Assembly (NCBI GenBank): GCA_947442255.1
Contig: CANEVO010000006.1
Location: 1 to 64,000 of the forward strand
DNA: 64,000 nucleotides
Source of the DNA: Opitutia bacterium
GTDB lineage: Bacteria; Verrucomicrobiota; Verrucomicrobiae; Opitutales; Opitutaceae
Direction: 5' to 3'
Shown here: in pieces, positions 41,322 to 49,409 of the stretch
Layout: each line of letters begins with the position of its first letter
Position numbering within the stretch: the first letter of the stretch is position 1
The notes under the pieces: model-generated
Seen by the model: the letters and a program-made list of their open reading frames with translations, nothing else
Told to the model about the DNA's origin: nothing
The model's database searches: none
Made by a program: the position numbers and the translations under genes

Positions 41322-42575
41322 TTACTTCAGGATTTTCCAGCGGCGGGCCTTGAACTCGAAGACCGGGAGGACGCCGTTGGCGACTTTCTCGACCTCGATG
41401 CGCATCTGAAAAGCCACCCGGAGATGTTTCGCCAGATCGGCGGAGGCCAGGCCAGCCTCGTCGATCGCCTCGAAGCGCACGCGCACTTCGGGAAGCGTCG
41501 AGCGCTGGTCGATCTCGACCTGGTATTCGCGCACGCCGCCGTGGGCACGAATCGCGGCGTCCATCGCGGCCGGGTAGAGGTTCACGCCGCGCACAATCAC
41601 CATGTCGTCCACGCGACCGAGGATGCCGCCGGCGAGGACGAAGCGCGCAGGGTCTTCGCCGGGTACCGCGATCGCGCGCACGAGATCGCCGGTGCGGTAG
41701 CGGAGGAGCGGGCACGCGGCGCGGCCGAGCGTAGTGAGCACGAACTCGCCGCTTTCGCCCGGGGCGACGGGATCGTTGGTGCCAGGTTGCAGGACCTCGG
41801 CAAAATAGCGGTCGTGCATGATGCGCAGCCGCGTGGGGTCGGCGGGATCGCCGAACGACACGGGGCCGACCTCGGTCATGCCGTGGTGGTCGACGACGCG
41901 GGCGCCGGGCCAGCTCTGCTCGATGCGGGCGCGGACTTCGGGGACGCTGCCGCCGGGTTCGCCGGCGACCATCACGCACTGGACCCCCGAATCGCGCAGG
42001 TCGAATCCCTCCTGGCGCGCGACGTCGGCGAGCCGCAGGGCATAGGTGGGCGTGCAACAGAGGATGCGCGGGCGGCGCGCGAGGAGGAAGCGTACGCGCT
42101 CGCTGCTGCTCATGCCGCCCGCGGGAATCGTGCGCAGGCCGAGTTGCTGGCCGGAATCGAAGGCCGTCCAGAAGCCGAGGAACGGGCCGAACGAAAACGC
42201 GAAGAACGCCGCATCGCCCGGTTGCGCACCGGCGCTCTTCCAAATTTCGCGCCAGTTATCGAGCAGCCATTGCCAGCTCTCGTTGTTGTCGAGCCAGATG
42301 ATGGGCCGGCCGCTCGTGCCGCTGGTCTGGTGGTAGCGCGTGTAGGTTTCCTGCGGGTAAGTGAGCGTCGAGCCGTAGGGTGGGTTTTCGATCTGGTCGC
42401 GCGCGAGCTCGTCCTTCGTGGTGAATGCCATGCGCGCGGAAAATTCGGCGAGCGAGCGAAAGCCGGCCAGGCCGTCGGCGGCGGCGAGCTTGCCCCGGTA
42501 AAAGCGGTTGGTCGGGCCGATCGCGGCGACGAGGCGGTTGAGCGCCGTGAGCTGGAGATGCGCGAGTTCGGACAT
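41322..42575 (-). CDS. phenylacetate-CoA ligase-like AMP-forming enzyme
   Basis: A 417-residue adenylate-forming enzyme of the PaaK type, which activates an aryl or acyl acid with ATP. The P-loop is YHQTSGTSGRPIIWLDN (TSGTSGRP), the acidic TxE-type motif is HHGMTEVGPVSF, and the hinge and C-terminal domain contain YRTGDLVRA and GRVDDMVIVRGVNLYPA, the standard PaaK ending. It is complete, with both adenylation domains. The ATG at 42575 starts MSELAHLQLTALNR. It is five bases downstream of the small membrane protein and one base from the ABC ATPase. In an operon with a chorismate-lyase-like gene, 4-hydroxybenzoate or a related aromatic acid is the likely substrate by inference; transfer to CoA or to a carrier cannot be distinguished. 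Confidence 0.87.
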   Translation of the reverse strand: MSELAHLQLTALNRLVAAIGPTNRFYRGKLAAADGLAGFRSLAEFSARMAFTTKDELARDQIENPPYGSTLTYPQETYTRYHQTSGTSGRPIIWLDNNESWQWLLDNWREIWKSAGAQPGDAAFFAFSFGPFLGFWTAFDSGQQLGLRTIPAGGMSSSERVRFLLARRPRILCCTPTYALRLADVARQEGFDLRDSGVQCVMVAGEPGGSVPEVRARIEQSWPGARVVDHHGMTEVGPVSFGDPADPTRLRIMHDRYFAEVLQPGTNDPVAPGESGEFVLTTLGRAACPLLRYRTGDLVRAIAVPGEDPARFVLAGGILGRVDDMVIVRGVNLYPAAMDAAIRAHGGVREYQVEIDQRSTLPEVRVRFEAIDEAGLASADLAKHLRVAFQMRIEVEKVANGVLPVFEFKARRWKILK

Positions 42576-42580
42576 GTCGC

Positions 42581-43111
42581 TCAGGGCGCGCCCGGCGCGG
42601 CGGGCGCCGCGGCGGTGGTGACGGCCCTGGCGGCCTTTGGGGCGGGCGCCGGCTTGTAGTAGCTCACGAGGAAGCCGCCGGCGATGGCGAACGCGGCGCC
42701 GAGCCAGAACTGCCACGCGACGCCGCCCCAGCCACCCTTGGGCGGATGCATGATGATCGATGCCATTGCGTTTACGATCGGGGCGCAGGCGAAGACGATC
42801 GCCATCACGACGATCGGCGTGCCCTTCGCGCCGAACGCGAGGAGAATGCCGAACGCGCCGACCGCGCCGAGCGCGCCAGCGAACAGGGAGAGCCAGATGC
42901 CTTTGGCGGGGAAGCTCATCCCGGCGCCGTTGATCTTGAGCACGAACAGCGGCGCGAGCACGGCGATGATGAAGTAGGCGATGCCGACGAAGAGGAAGGC
43001 CTTGTAGCGGCCGTTGATGGGATCGCCCATCGCGAGCTGGCCGCTGTGGAGATAGACGCCATAGAGGCCCCAGGTGGCGACGGTAAGGAGGGCGTAGAAG
43101 AGCCAGTTCAT
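42581..43111 (-). CDS. small multispanning membrane protein, DMT/EamA-like half
   Basis: A 176-residue protein with five hydrophobic segments (about 1-20, 38-60, 72-95, 98-118 and 135-155) and a disordered Pro/Ala-rich tail (KPAPAPKAARAV). The first segments (LYGVYLHSGQLAMGDPINGR) and the glycine-rich pairs resemble one half of EamA-type metabolite exporters, which would need to dimerise. It is unlike a full ten-TM transporter. It sits between the thioesterase (16 bases upstream) and the CoA-ligase-like gene (five bases downstream), so it is probably involved in movement of the same compound. Confidence 0.7.
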   Translation of the reverse strand: MNWLFYALLTVATWGLYGVYLHSGQLAMGDPINGRYKAFLFVGIAYFIIAVLAPLFVLKINGAGMSFPAKGIWLSLFAGALGAVGAFGILLAFGAKGTPIVVMAIVFACAPIVNAMASIIMHPPKGGWGGVAWQFWLGAAFAIAGGFLVSYYKPAPAPKAARAVTTAAAPAAPGAP

Positions 43112-43127
43112 GGGGGAAAATTCAGAG

Positions 43128-43583
43128 CTAGGATTTGGGAGAGGAAAGCAGCGCCTCGAGTTTCGTGCGCAACGGGGCGGGAATCGGAGTCTTTTTGATT
43201 TCGTGCGAGGCGTCGTCGATCGTCACGTGGATGGTCGCGCAGGTGCCGTGGGCGAGCAACGGGCGGGCGGCGCCTTCGCCAAAGATCCAGAACGAATAAC
43301 TCAGGCTGCTCGAACGGAGATCCTCGAGGCGGAGGCAGATTTCCAGCGTCTCCTCGAAACGGGCGGGCTGCCGGTATTTGCAGCCGACCTCGATACGCGG
43401 CCAGCCGTGGCGGAGGCCCGCGGCAAGGGTGTGAACGCGAAAGCCGAGCGACCGGAACCAGGCGTGCTCGGCGCTTTCCGCGAACCGCAGGAAATTCGAG
43501 AAATGCATGAGGCCCGCCATGTCGGTGTCGGCAAACTCGACCATGCGGCGGTGGGTGAAGTGGAATTGTGGGGGGACGTCCAT
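43128..43583 (-). CDS. 4-hydroxybenzoyl-CoA thioesterase-like hotdog protein
   Basis: A 151-residue hotdog-fold acyl-CoA thioesterase. The active-site segment is EFADTDMAGLMHFSNFLRF, with catalytic Asp21 and His27, the DxDxxGxxHxxxY-type motif of the 4HBT group. The remaining pattern RIEVGCKYRQPARFEETLEI and the beta strands fit the family. It would release a free acid from its CoA or carrier thioester, and lies in the same operon as a CoA-ligase-like enzyme and a DUF98 protein. The ATG at 43583 starts the domain; longer frames upstream are not protein-like. It is 11 bases downstream of the glycosyltransferase gene. Confidence 0.88.
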   Translation of the reverse strand: MDVPPQFHFTHRRMVEFADTDMAGLMHFSNFLRFAESAEHAWFRSLGFRVHTLAAGLRHGWPRIEVGCKYRQPARFEETLEICLRLEDLRSSSLSYSFWIFGEGAARPLLAHGTCATIHVTIDDASHEIKKTPIPAPLRTKLEALLSSPKS

Positions 43584-43594
43584 GGGGCGATCGA

Positions 43595-44893
43595 TCACGC
43601 GGCGGGGCGCGCGAGGCGCGCGGTCACGCGAAGGAACGCGGCCGCCATCGTCGGTGAGCCGAAGCATTTTTCAATGCTCAACCGCCCGGCCCGGCCAAGG
43701 GCCGCACGGCGCGCCGGATCGGCGAGGAGCGACTGCCAGGCGCGGGCGAGCGCGAGCGGGTCGCGTGGCGGCACACACAGGCCCCCGCCCGTGGCGGCGA
43801 TGAGCTCGGGAAACGCGGCGGCCTCCGGTTGCACCACCGGAACGCCGCAGGCGAGCGCCTCGACGAGGTAGAGCCCGAACGCCTCCGGGTACTGCACCGG
43901 CACGGAGAAAAGCGTGAGGCCGCGAAGAAACGCGATTTTCGCGTCGCGCGACAGGTTGGGCGACCACGTGACGCGCCCGGCGAGGCCGGCCGCGGCGAGG
44001 CGTTGCTTTTGTTGCAGGATGAACGGCTCGTCGCCCGCGGTGGCGGCGCCGCCGAGGTGGAGCTGCGTCGCCGTGTCGCCGAGATCGCGCGCGAGCGCGA
44101 TAAACGCATCGACGAGCACGCCGAGTCCTTTTTCGCGGCTCAGCCGCGCGAGGTAGCCGATCGTGGGGACGGCGGGCGGCCCGGCGGGAGCGTAGCCATC
44201 GAGCTGGATACCGTTGTAAAGCACCTCAATCGCGCCCGGCGCGAGACCGAGGCGGCCGCCGATGAAATCGGCGTAGTAGCGCGTGGGCGCGAGCAACAGA
44301 TCGGAGTCGCGCACGCGGGCGCGCATCGCGGCCCAGCATTGCGCACGGAATGGCTCGGGCAGGCCGTCGAGAAAGGTATCCTCGCCCTGGAAGAAAGTGA
44401 CGATGGGCGCGCCCACGCGGCGCTTGAGCTCGGGGATGAATCCGGTGAGCAGCGCATTGGAGAGGCAGAGCACGTCGGGCTGCTGGATGACGGCGAGCCA
44501 CGCCATGAGCTTGTCGAGTTCCTTGCGGAGCGGGCTCGAGTCGACCTGGAGCATCTGCAGCGCCATCTCGCCGTGGGTGCGGGCCGACGTCATGTGGCTG
44601 TGGCGGGCGGACCACTTCAGCAGCGCGGTCGAATCCAGCAGGCGATCGAACCAGGCGGGCGTGTGGCGGAAGAGCGCGAGCTTCTGCTGGAGGAAGACGT
44701 TGATGCCGCCGAAGAAGACGGGGACCTCCGGCGCGTTGCCGAGCGTCTCCTCGTCGAGTATGAGCGGCAGATACATCGGCGCGAGGGTGACGTCGTGGCC
44801 GGCGCGGTGGAGTTCGCGCGCGAGGGCGTTGTCCCTCATGCACGCTCCGCAGTAGTAGCTGCCGGTGCCGGCGGTGAGGAAGACGATCTTCAC
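43595..44893 (-). CDS. GT-B glycosyltransferase (GT4-like)
   Basis: A 432-residue GT-B enzyme with N-terminal acceptor and C-terminal nucleotide-sugar domains. The N-terminal strand is KIVFLTAGTGSYYCGACMRD; a long helical hairpin insertion (about 70-125, LDSTALLKWSARHSHMTSAR) is an unusual addition. The donor-site motif is YPEAFGLYLVEALACGVPVV, with the Glu-x7-Glu signature of retaining GT4 enzymes, followed by AAAFPELI. The GTG start (44893) overlaps the stop of the DUF98 gene (GTGA). The sugar donor and acceptor are unknown, but its place between a chorismate-lyase-like and a thioesterase gene suggests glycosylation of an aromatic product. Confidence 0.9.
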   Translation of the reverse strand: MKIVFLTAGTGSYYCGACMRDNALARELHRAGHDVTLAPMYLPLILDEETLGNAPEVPVFFGGINVFLQQKLALFRHTPAWFDRLLDSTALLKWSARHSHMTSARTHGEMALQMLQVDSSPLRKELDKLMAWLAVIQQPDVLCLSNALLTGFIPELKRRVGAPIVTFFQGEDTFLDGLPEPFRAQCWAAMRARVRDSDLLLAPTRYYADFIGGRLGLAPGAIEVLYNGIQLDGYAPAGPPAVPTIGYLARLSREKGLGVLVDAFIALARDLGDTATQLHLGGAATAGDEPFILQQKQRLAAAGLAGRVTWSPNLSRDAKIAFLRGLTLFSVPVQYPEAFGLYLVEALACGVPVVQPEAAAFPELIAATGGGLCVPPRDPLALARAWQSLLADPARRAALGRAGRLSIEKCFGSPTMAAAFLRVTARLARPAA

Positions 44894-45459
44894 GCGGGCG
44901 GCAGGACTTCGAGAATCCACGCGAGGGGCTCGCCGGACTCGCGGGCGAGCCGGTTGAACCGGCCGTGGCAGGTCGCCGGGGCGGGAGTCGCGAGCGGCGT
45001 GGCCGCCAGGTGCGCCCCCGTCAGGGCGAAGAATCCGATCGGTGTGCTCACGAACGGAATCTCGAAGCGGTGCAGCAGCGCGCCGAGCGGGGCCTGGCCG
45101 GCGCGGATGAGGTCGCGCTGCCACGCGTTGAACTGCCCGAGATCGATCGCGACCACGCCGTATTCGACCATGGTTCCGGCGGCGAGCGTGCGGAGGAAGA
45201 CCTCGCGCAAATAAAAGCCGGACGTTTCGCGGCACTGGAGAACTTCGATCCGGATGAGGCTTTCGTGATGCGTCGCGAGCGTCGTCGTCATGTCGCGCGT
45301 GTGCGCGAGCAGGCGCCGCGCGGGTTCGGGCAGCTCGGCGCCGGCCCGCAGGGTGAAAGCCGCCGGGGGCAGGTGGCAGTCGTCGCGCAAAAAATCCCAC
45401 AGCGGCCCGGGCACGTGCTGGGCGAGGACTGGATCGTCGATCTGCACGGCGGCGGCCAA
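44890..45459 (-). CDS. DUF98/chorismate pyruvate-lyase-like protein
   Basis: A 189-residue protein resembling the UbiC/DUF98 family, which removes pyruvate from chorismate to make 4-hydroxybenzoate. Family-like blocks are IRIEVLQCRETSGFYLREVF, LIRAGQAPLGALL (UbiC has PLG in this position) and the C-terminal RFNRLARESGEPLAWILEVL, which parallels the R-x-x-x-G-x-P-L-x-x-I-x-E ending of DUF98. The expected Arg and Glu that bind chorismate are present in these blocks. The match is a pattern match only. It overlaps the glycosyltransferase start by four bases and is nine bases downstream of the radical SAM gene. 4-Hydroxybenzoate as the product of the operon would follow from this. Confidence 0.6.
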   Translation of the reverse strand: MAAAVQIDDPVLAQHVPGPLWDFLRDDCHLPPAAFTLRAGAELPEPARRLLAHTRDMTTTLATHHESLIRIEVLQCRETSGFYLREVFLRTLAAGTMVEYGVVAIDLGQFNAWQRDLIRAGQAPLGALLHRFEIPFVSTPIGFFALTGAHLAATPLATPAPATCHGRFNRLARESGEPLAWILEVLPPA

Positions 45460-45468
45460 CGCGGGGCG

Positions 45469-46803
45469 CTAGACGATTTGCGTCGTGCGGTGCTGCTGCA
45501 GGAAGAACTCGTGCAGCAGCGTGTCGACGCACAGCAGGCCGTCGCGCGAGAGGCGGACCTCGGAATCGGAAACGCTCAGCAGGCCCTCCGCCTCGAGATG
45601 GCCGAGCTGCGCGGCGAAGCGCGGCGCGATGTCGACGCCGAACTTCTCGCTGAAGTAGCCGAGCACCACCCGCCCGAGCTTCATCTGCAAAATGAATTCG
45701 CGAATCATCCGCTCCTCCGGCGAGGTGCGGAACGCCCGCTTGAGCGGGAGCCCGCCCGCGGCGACCGCCGCGAGATACGGCTCGATTTCGGTGATGTTCT
45801 GGTAGTGGACGCCGGCGGCGTGCGAAAACGACGCCACCCCGAGGCCGATGAGATCGGCGCCGCTCCAGAGTTCGTCGCGGTAGAGAAATTTCGTGCGCTG
45901 CGGATCAAGCACGGCCGTGTAGCCGCTCGCGATGGTGTAGCCCGCGCCCTCGAGGGCGGCGAAGGCCTCCTTCACCCAGCGGCGCTTCGTCTGCCAGTCT
46001 GCCACGGGGGCGACGAGTTTTCCGGCCGCCTTCATCTCCTTGTAGATGGTCGTGTTGTAGGGCACCTCCATCTGGTAAATGGTCACGCTGTCGGGGCGCA
46101 GCTTGATCGTCTCCTCGATGTTGCGCTGCCAGAGGGCCTCGGTCTCCTCGACCATGCCGGCGATGAGATCGATGTTGATCTGGGAGAAATTCTCCGCACG
46201 CGCGCGTTCGTAAGCCACGTAGACTTCGCCGGAGCGGTGGGCGCGGCCGTTGATTTCGAGCACATGGTCGTCGAAATGCTCAATGCCGAGGCTGAGCCGC
46301 GTGACGCCGACCTGTTTGATCGCGGCGAGTTTCGCGGCGTTGAGCGTACCGGGCTCACCCTCGAAGGCGACTTCCTCGGCCTCGTCCCACGGCAGCACGG
46401 CCTTCAACCGGTCCGTGAGCTCGTGGAGCTGCTTGGCGGAGAGATACGAGGGCGTGCCGCCGCCGAAGTAGACGAAGTGCGGCTTGCGCCCACGGTAGAG
46501 CGGGCGCGCGGCAATCACCTGCAGTTCGGCAATCGTGGCGTCGAGGTAGGCCTGGATCTCCTGCGCGTTTTTGTCGGTGTAAACGCGGAAGTAGCAAAAA
46601 TGGCAGCGCTTCCGGCAAAACGGGATGTGGTGATAAAGCCCGAGCTTCGTGCCCGGCGTGGGCGCGGAGTTGAGCGCGACCTCGAGTTCGACCTTCTGGT
46701 CGTCGGTCCAGAACGAGAACGGCGGGTAGTTCGAGATGAAGTAGTTTCCCGCGAGGGTGGAGCTCCGGACGGGCGCGACCGGGGCGAAAGGTTCGTTGTT
46801 CAT
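45469..46803 (-). CDS. radical SAM protein, HemW/HemN-like
   Basis: A 444-residue radical SAM enzyme of the HemN/HemW branch. The [4Fe-4S] motif is PFCRKRCHFCYF (Cys63, Cys67, Cys70), and SAM-binding segments are YFGGGTPSY (112-120), EGEPGTLN and RLSLGIEHFDDHVLEIN. The C-terminal HemN-type domain is present (FILQMKLGRVVLGYFSEKFG). It has no fourth Cys after CHFCYF, so it does not match coproporphyrinogen oxidase HemN, and its placement outside any haem genes makes true HemW function unlikely. HemN-like paralogues in biosynthetic clusters are often methyltransferases or cyclopropane-forming enzymes; that is a possibility only. The ATG at 46803 gives MNNEPFAPVAPVRSS. It is nine bases upstream of the DUF98 gene. 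Confidence 0.82.
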   Translation of the reverse strand: MNNEPFAPVAPVRSSTLAGNYFISNYPPFSFWTDDQKVELEVALNSAPTPGTKLGLYHHIPFCRKRCHFCYFRVYTDKNAQEIQAYLDATIAELQVIAARPLYRGRKPHFVYFGGGTPSYLSAKQLHELTDRLKAVLPWDEAEEVAFEGEPGTLNAAKLAAIKQVGVTRLSLGIEHFDDHVLEINGRAHRSGEVYVAYERARAENFSQINIDLIAGMVEETEALWQRNIEETIKLRPDSVTIYQMEVPYNTTIYKEMKAAGKLVAPVADWQTKRRWVKEAFAALEGAGYTIASGYTAVLDPQRTKFLYRDELWSGADLIGLGVASFSHAAGVHYQNITEIEPYLAAVAAGGLPLKRAFRTSPEERMIREFILQMKLGRVVLGYFSEKFGVDIAPRFAAQLGHLEAEGLLSVSDSEVRLSRDGLLCVDTLLHEFFLQQHRTTQIV

Positions 46804-46849
46804 GAGTGGGAAACAGGGGTCGGCCTGACGCACGGCCGGGGTGATGGGC

Positions 46850-48151
46850 TCACGGTTTCGGGCCGGCGTGCCCGCGAATCGCAAAGACCGTGCCTTTCTC
46901 GCTGCCGACGACAATGAGCTGACCGCCAAACGCGGGCGAGGCAACCAGCGATTCGCCGAGGTCGAGCCGCCAGAGTTCCGCGCCGGCCGCGAGGCCCGCC
47001 GCGTAGAGCCGGCCGTCGGTCGAGCCAAACACGACGCCGTCGTCGAAGATGATCGGCGCCCCCTCGACCCGGCCGCCGGTGGCGAATTTCCACGCGCCCG
47101 CGCCCGTCTTGCGGTCGATGGCGTGGAGGTGCTTGTCGCGCGAGCCGATGAGGACGAGGCGGTCGTTGACCGCCGGGGCGCTCATGAAAGGCAGCGCGCG
47201 GTCCTCATAGGTCCACGCGACTTTGCCCCCGGTGACATCGAAGGCCACCGTCTGGTTCGCATAATTGCCGCAAAACGCCATCAGGCCGAACGTCGCGATC
47301 GAGGCGGGGATCTGGGCACTGGTCGGGATCTTGTGGAGGAGCGTGCCGTCCTTGAGATTCACGACGTGGAGCTGCGCGTCGCAGCCGCCAAACACGAGGT
47401 AGCGGCCGTCGACGACGCCGGGCGAGCCGTTGATGTAATCGTCGGTCTTGTAGGACCAGACGAGTTTGCCGTCGGCGGCATTGAGCACCCGCGTGGTGCC
47501 GTCGTAGCCATTGAGGAGTACCCAGTCGGCGGAGCCGTCCGGACTTTTGATCGCGATGGCGCCGGAGCTGATCTTGTCCTCGATCGTAAAGCGCCAGGCT
47601 TCGGTGCCGGTACCGGCGTGGAGGGCGTAGAGGCGGCCGTCGTTGGAGGAGAGGAAAACCCTGCCGCCGGCGACGGCGGGAGCGGCGGCGATGGCGTCCT
47701 TCGTGTCAAAGTGCCAGACCTCCCGGCCGGAGTCGGCGGCGAGGCAGTGCAGCACGCCTTTGCCCGTGCCGACGTAAACGCGGCCGCCGACGATGGACGC
47801 CTCGGCGGTGACGGGGCCCGAGGCGGTGAAGGTCCACGCGGTCGCGGGATGCTGCGGGACGGGCGCGGCCACGCTCCCGCTGAGCGCCGGGCCGCCGCGG
47901 GTCATGGGCCAGGACGTGGCGGGCGCGGCGGTGATTTCGGGCTTCGTGTCGGGCGCAGCGGCGCGCTTGCCGCAGCCGGCGAACCCGAGGCAGCAGACGG
48001 TGAGCAGCAAGCCGGCGCCGGACCGGGAGACGACTCGCCGCCCGCCCCGGGACCGGCGGACGGGTGGCCGGATCGAACGCGCAACCGTCCCGGCTCTCAC
48101 GAGCAGGGCGGCGAGCCAGCCGGATCGCGTATGGGTTTCACGAGGAAGCAT
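46850..48151 (-). CDS. PQQ-like (BamB-type) beta-propeller lipoprotein
   Basis: A 433-residue propeller with the lipobox GFAGC (Cys60) after a hydrophobic run (AGLLLTVCCLG), so it is a lipoprotein in the periplasm or outer membrane. Repeats of about 40 residues show the propeller pattern: GREVWHFDTKDAIAAAPAVA, DGRLYALHAGTGTEAWRF, DGKLVWSYKTDDYINGSPGV, LLHKIPTSAQIPASIATFGL, GGKVAWTYEDRALPFMSAPA and GAGAWKFATGGRVEGAPI. There is no PQQ-binding Cys-Cys pair or Trp dockings that I can confirm, so this is likely BamB-like scaffolding rather than a quinoprotein enzyme. The start at 48151 overlaps the end of the Fe-ADH gene by 14 bases and leaves a long 44-residue N-region; a GTG at residue 18 would be an alternative. 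Confidence 0.85.
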   Translation of the reverse strand: MLPRETHTRSGWLAALLVRAGTVARSIRPPVRRSRGGRRVVSRSGAGLLLTVCCLGFAGCGKRAAAPDTKPEITAAPATSWPMTRGGPALSGSVAAPVPQHPATAWTFTASGPVTAEASIVGGRVYVGTGKGVLHCLAADSGREVWHFDTKDAIAAAPAVAGGRVFLSSNDGRLYALHAGTGTEAWRFTIEDKISSGAIAIKSPDGSADWVLLNGYDGTTRVLNAADGKLVWSYKTDDYINGSPGVVDGRYLVFGGCDAQLHVVNLKDGTLLHKIPTSAQIPASIATFGLMAFCGNYANQTVAFDVTGGKVAWTYEDRALPFMSAPAVNDRLVLIGSRDKHLHAIDRKTGAGAWKFATGGRVEGAPIIFDDGVVFGSTDGRLYAAGLAAGAELWRLDLGESLVASPAFGGQLIVVGSEKGTVFAIRGHAGPKP

Positions 48152-49286
48152 GCAGGCCAAGCGCACTCCGGTAGAGTGAGAGAAAATCGGCCGGCTGCAA
48201 AGGTCGCGGATTGAATTTCCCCGTCCACTGCTGCGCGGCGTCCGCGGCGAGCGCCGCCAGATCGAGGGCGGCGCCGTTGAGCTCCGGCCGGGAGCCCTGG
48301 GCGCCCAACTCCCCCACCCACTCGATCAGCGGGGTGGTGGTGACGCCCGACGCCTGCAAAATGTCGGCGTAGCGCGCGTAGATCGCGGCGACGGCAGGCA
48401 CGGCGGCGTTGAAGCGCATGACGTGCGGCAGCATGAGGGCGACGGCGCGGCCGTGGACCAAGCCGTGGCGCGCGGTGAGCGGGTTGGCGGTCGCGTGCGC
48501 GGCGCCGAGCATGGAGTTTTCGATCGCGAGGCCGGCGAGCGCCGCGCCCAGCTGCATCGCGCTGCGATCCTCGAGGGTGGCGCGGCCGGCAACCACGGCG
48601 CCGATCGCGCCGGCGAGGTGGCGAAACGCGCCCTCGGCGTAGAGCGAGGAAATGGAATTCCGCTGCGTGCACACGGCGGATTCGAGGGCGTGCGAGAGCG
48701 CGTCGAGGCCGGTGGCGATGGCGACGGAGCGCGGCTGCGTGGCGGTGAGCTCGGGGTCGAGGAGCGCGGTGTGGGCGCGGGCCCTGGGATCGCCGCAGGC
48801 CATTTTCTCGTGCGTGTCGTCGCGGCTCACGAGGGCGTAGGACTGACATTCGCTGCCGGTGCCCGACGTGGTGGGGATCGCGATGAGGGGAAGCATCGGC
48901 CGGGTGACCTTGCCGTAGCCGTGGTAGTCGCGCATCGCGCCGCCGTTGGTGAGGAGAAAATTGGCGGCCTTCGCGGTGTCCATGCTGCTGCCGCCGCCGA
49001 GGGCGACAAAGCAGTCGAATTTCACCGCGCGCGCGGCCTCGCGGCACGCCGCGGCGTCGGCCTCGGTGGGGTTCTCGTGCGAGTGATCGTAGAGGGTGAC
49101 GGGGAGGCCGGCGGCTTCGAGCAGGGCCGTGGCGCGCGCGGCGTGGCCGGCGCGCATCAAGCCGGTGTCGGTCACGAGAAAAACGGCGGAGCCGCCGGCC
49201 TCGCGCACGCACGCGGGCAGCTCGCGCAGCACGCCGGGGCCGAAGACGAGTTTCGGCGACGGCCGGGAGGCGAAAGGAGGCATCAT
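48138..49286 (-). CDS. iron-containing alcohol dehydrogenase (second copy)
   Basis: A 382-residue Fe-ADH family enzyme that would reduce an aldehyde to an alcohol, or the reverse. The nucleotide motif is ALGGGSSMDTAK (95-106), with PTTSGTGSECQSY (138-150). Metal ligands are Asp195 and His199 (GLDALSHALESA), His264 (GAAHATANP) and His278 (GLVHGRA). It differs clearly in sequence from the copy at 4802-5962. Two ATGs lie together at the start, 49286 and 49283. It follows a LuxC/ALDH-like reductase gene after a 123-base repeat-bearing gap and overlaps the lipoprotein propeller by 14 bases. An acid-to-aldehyde-to-alcohol series with the two upstream genes is a reasonable inference. Confidence 0.93.
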   Translation of the reverse strand: MMPPFASRPSPKLVFGPGVLRELPACVREAGGSAVFLVTDTGLMRAGHAARATALLEAAGLPVTLYDHSHENPTEADAAACREAARAVKFDCFVALGGGSSMDTAKAANFLLTNGGAMRDYHGYGKVTRPMLPLIAIPTTSGTGSECQSYALVSRDDTHEKMACGDPRARAHTALLDPELTATQPRSVAIATGLDALSHALESAVCTQRNSISSLYAEGAFRHLAGAIGAVVAGRATLEDRSAMQLGAALAGLAIENSMLGAAHATANPLTARHGLVHGRAVALMLPHVMRFNAAVPAVAAIYARYADILQASGVTTTPLIEWVGELGAQGSRPELNGAALDLAALAADAAQQWTGKFNPRPLQPADFLSLYRSALGLHASS

Positions 49287-49299
49287 CACGGTCTGATTA

Positions 49300-49335
49300 G
49301 CCACAGAGGGCACCGAGCTCAGACCCAGAGGTCAC
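49300..49335. repeat. interspersed CCTCTGGGTC repeat, copy 2
   Basis: The reverse complement GTGACCTCTGGGTCTGAGCT and the next 16 bases matches 40608-40643 imperfectly. More CTCTGTGG-type units continue to about 49392, between the Fe-ADH and the aldehyde-dehydrogenase-like genes. Confidence 0.55.
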
Positions 49336-49409
49336 GGAGAAAAACAGTAGCATACCCTGTGCGCTCTGTGGCTGCGCGCTGTGTTCTCCGTGGCTCACTG
49401 TTTGGAAAT

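Noticed and set aside
45469..46803. Assignment as coproporphyrinogen dehydrogenase HemN
   Set aside because: The fourth Cys of the HemN CxxxCxxCxC motif is absent and the gene is not near haem genes; a HemW-like radical SAM label is the most that is supported.
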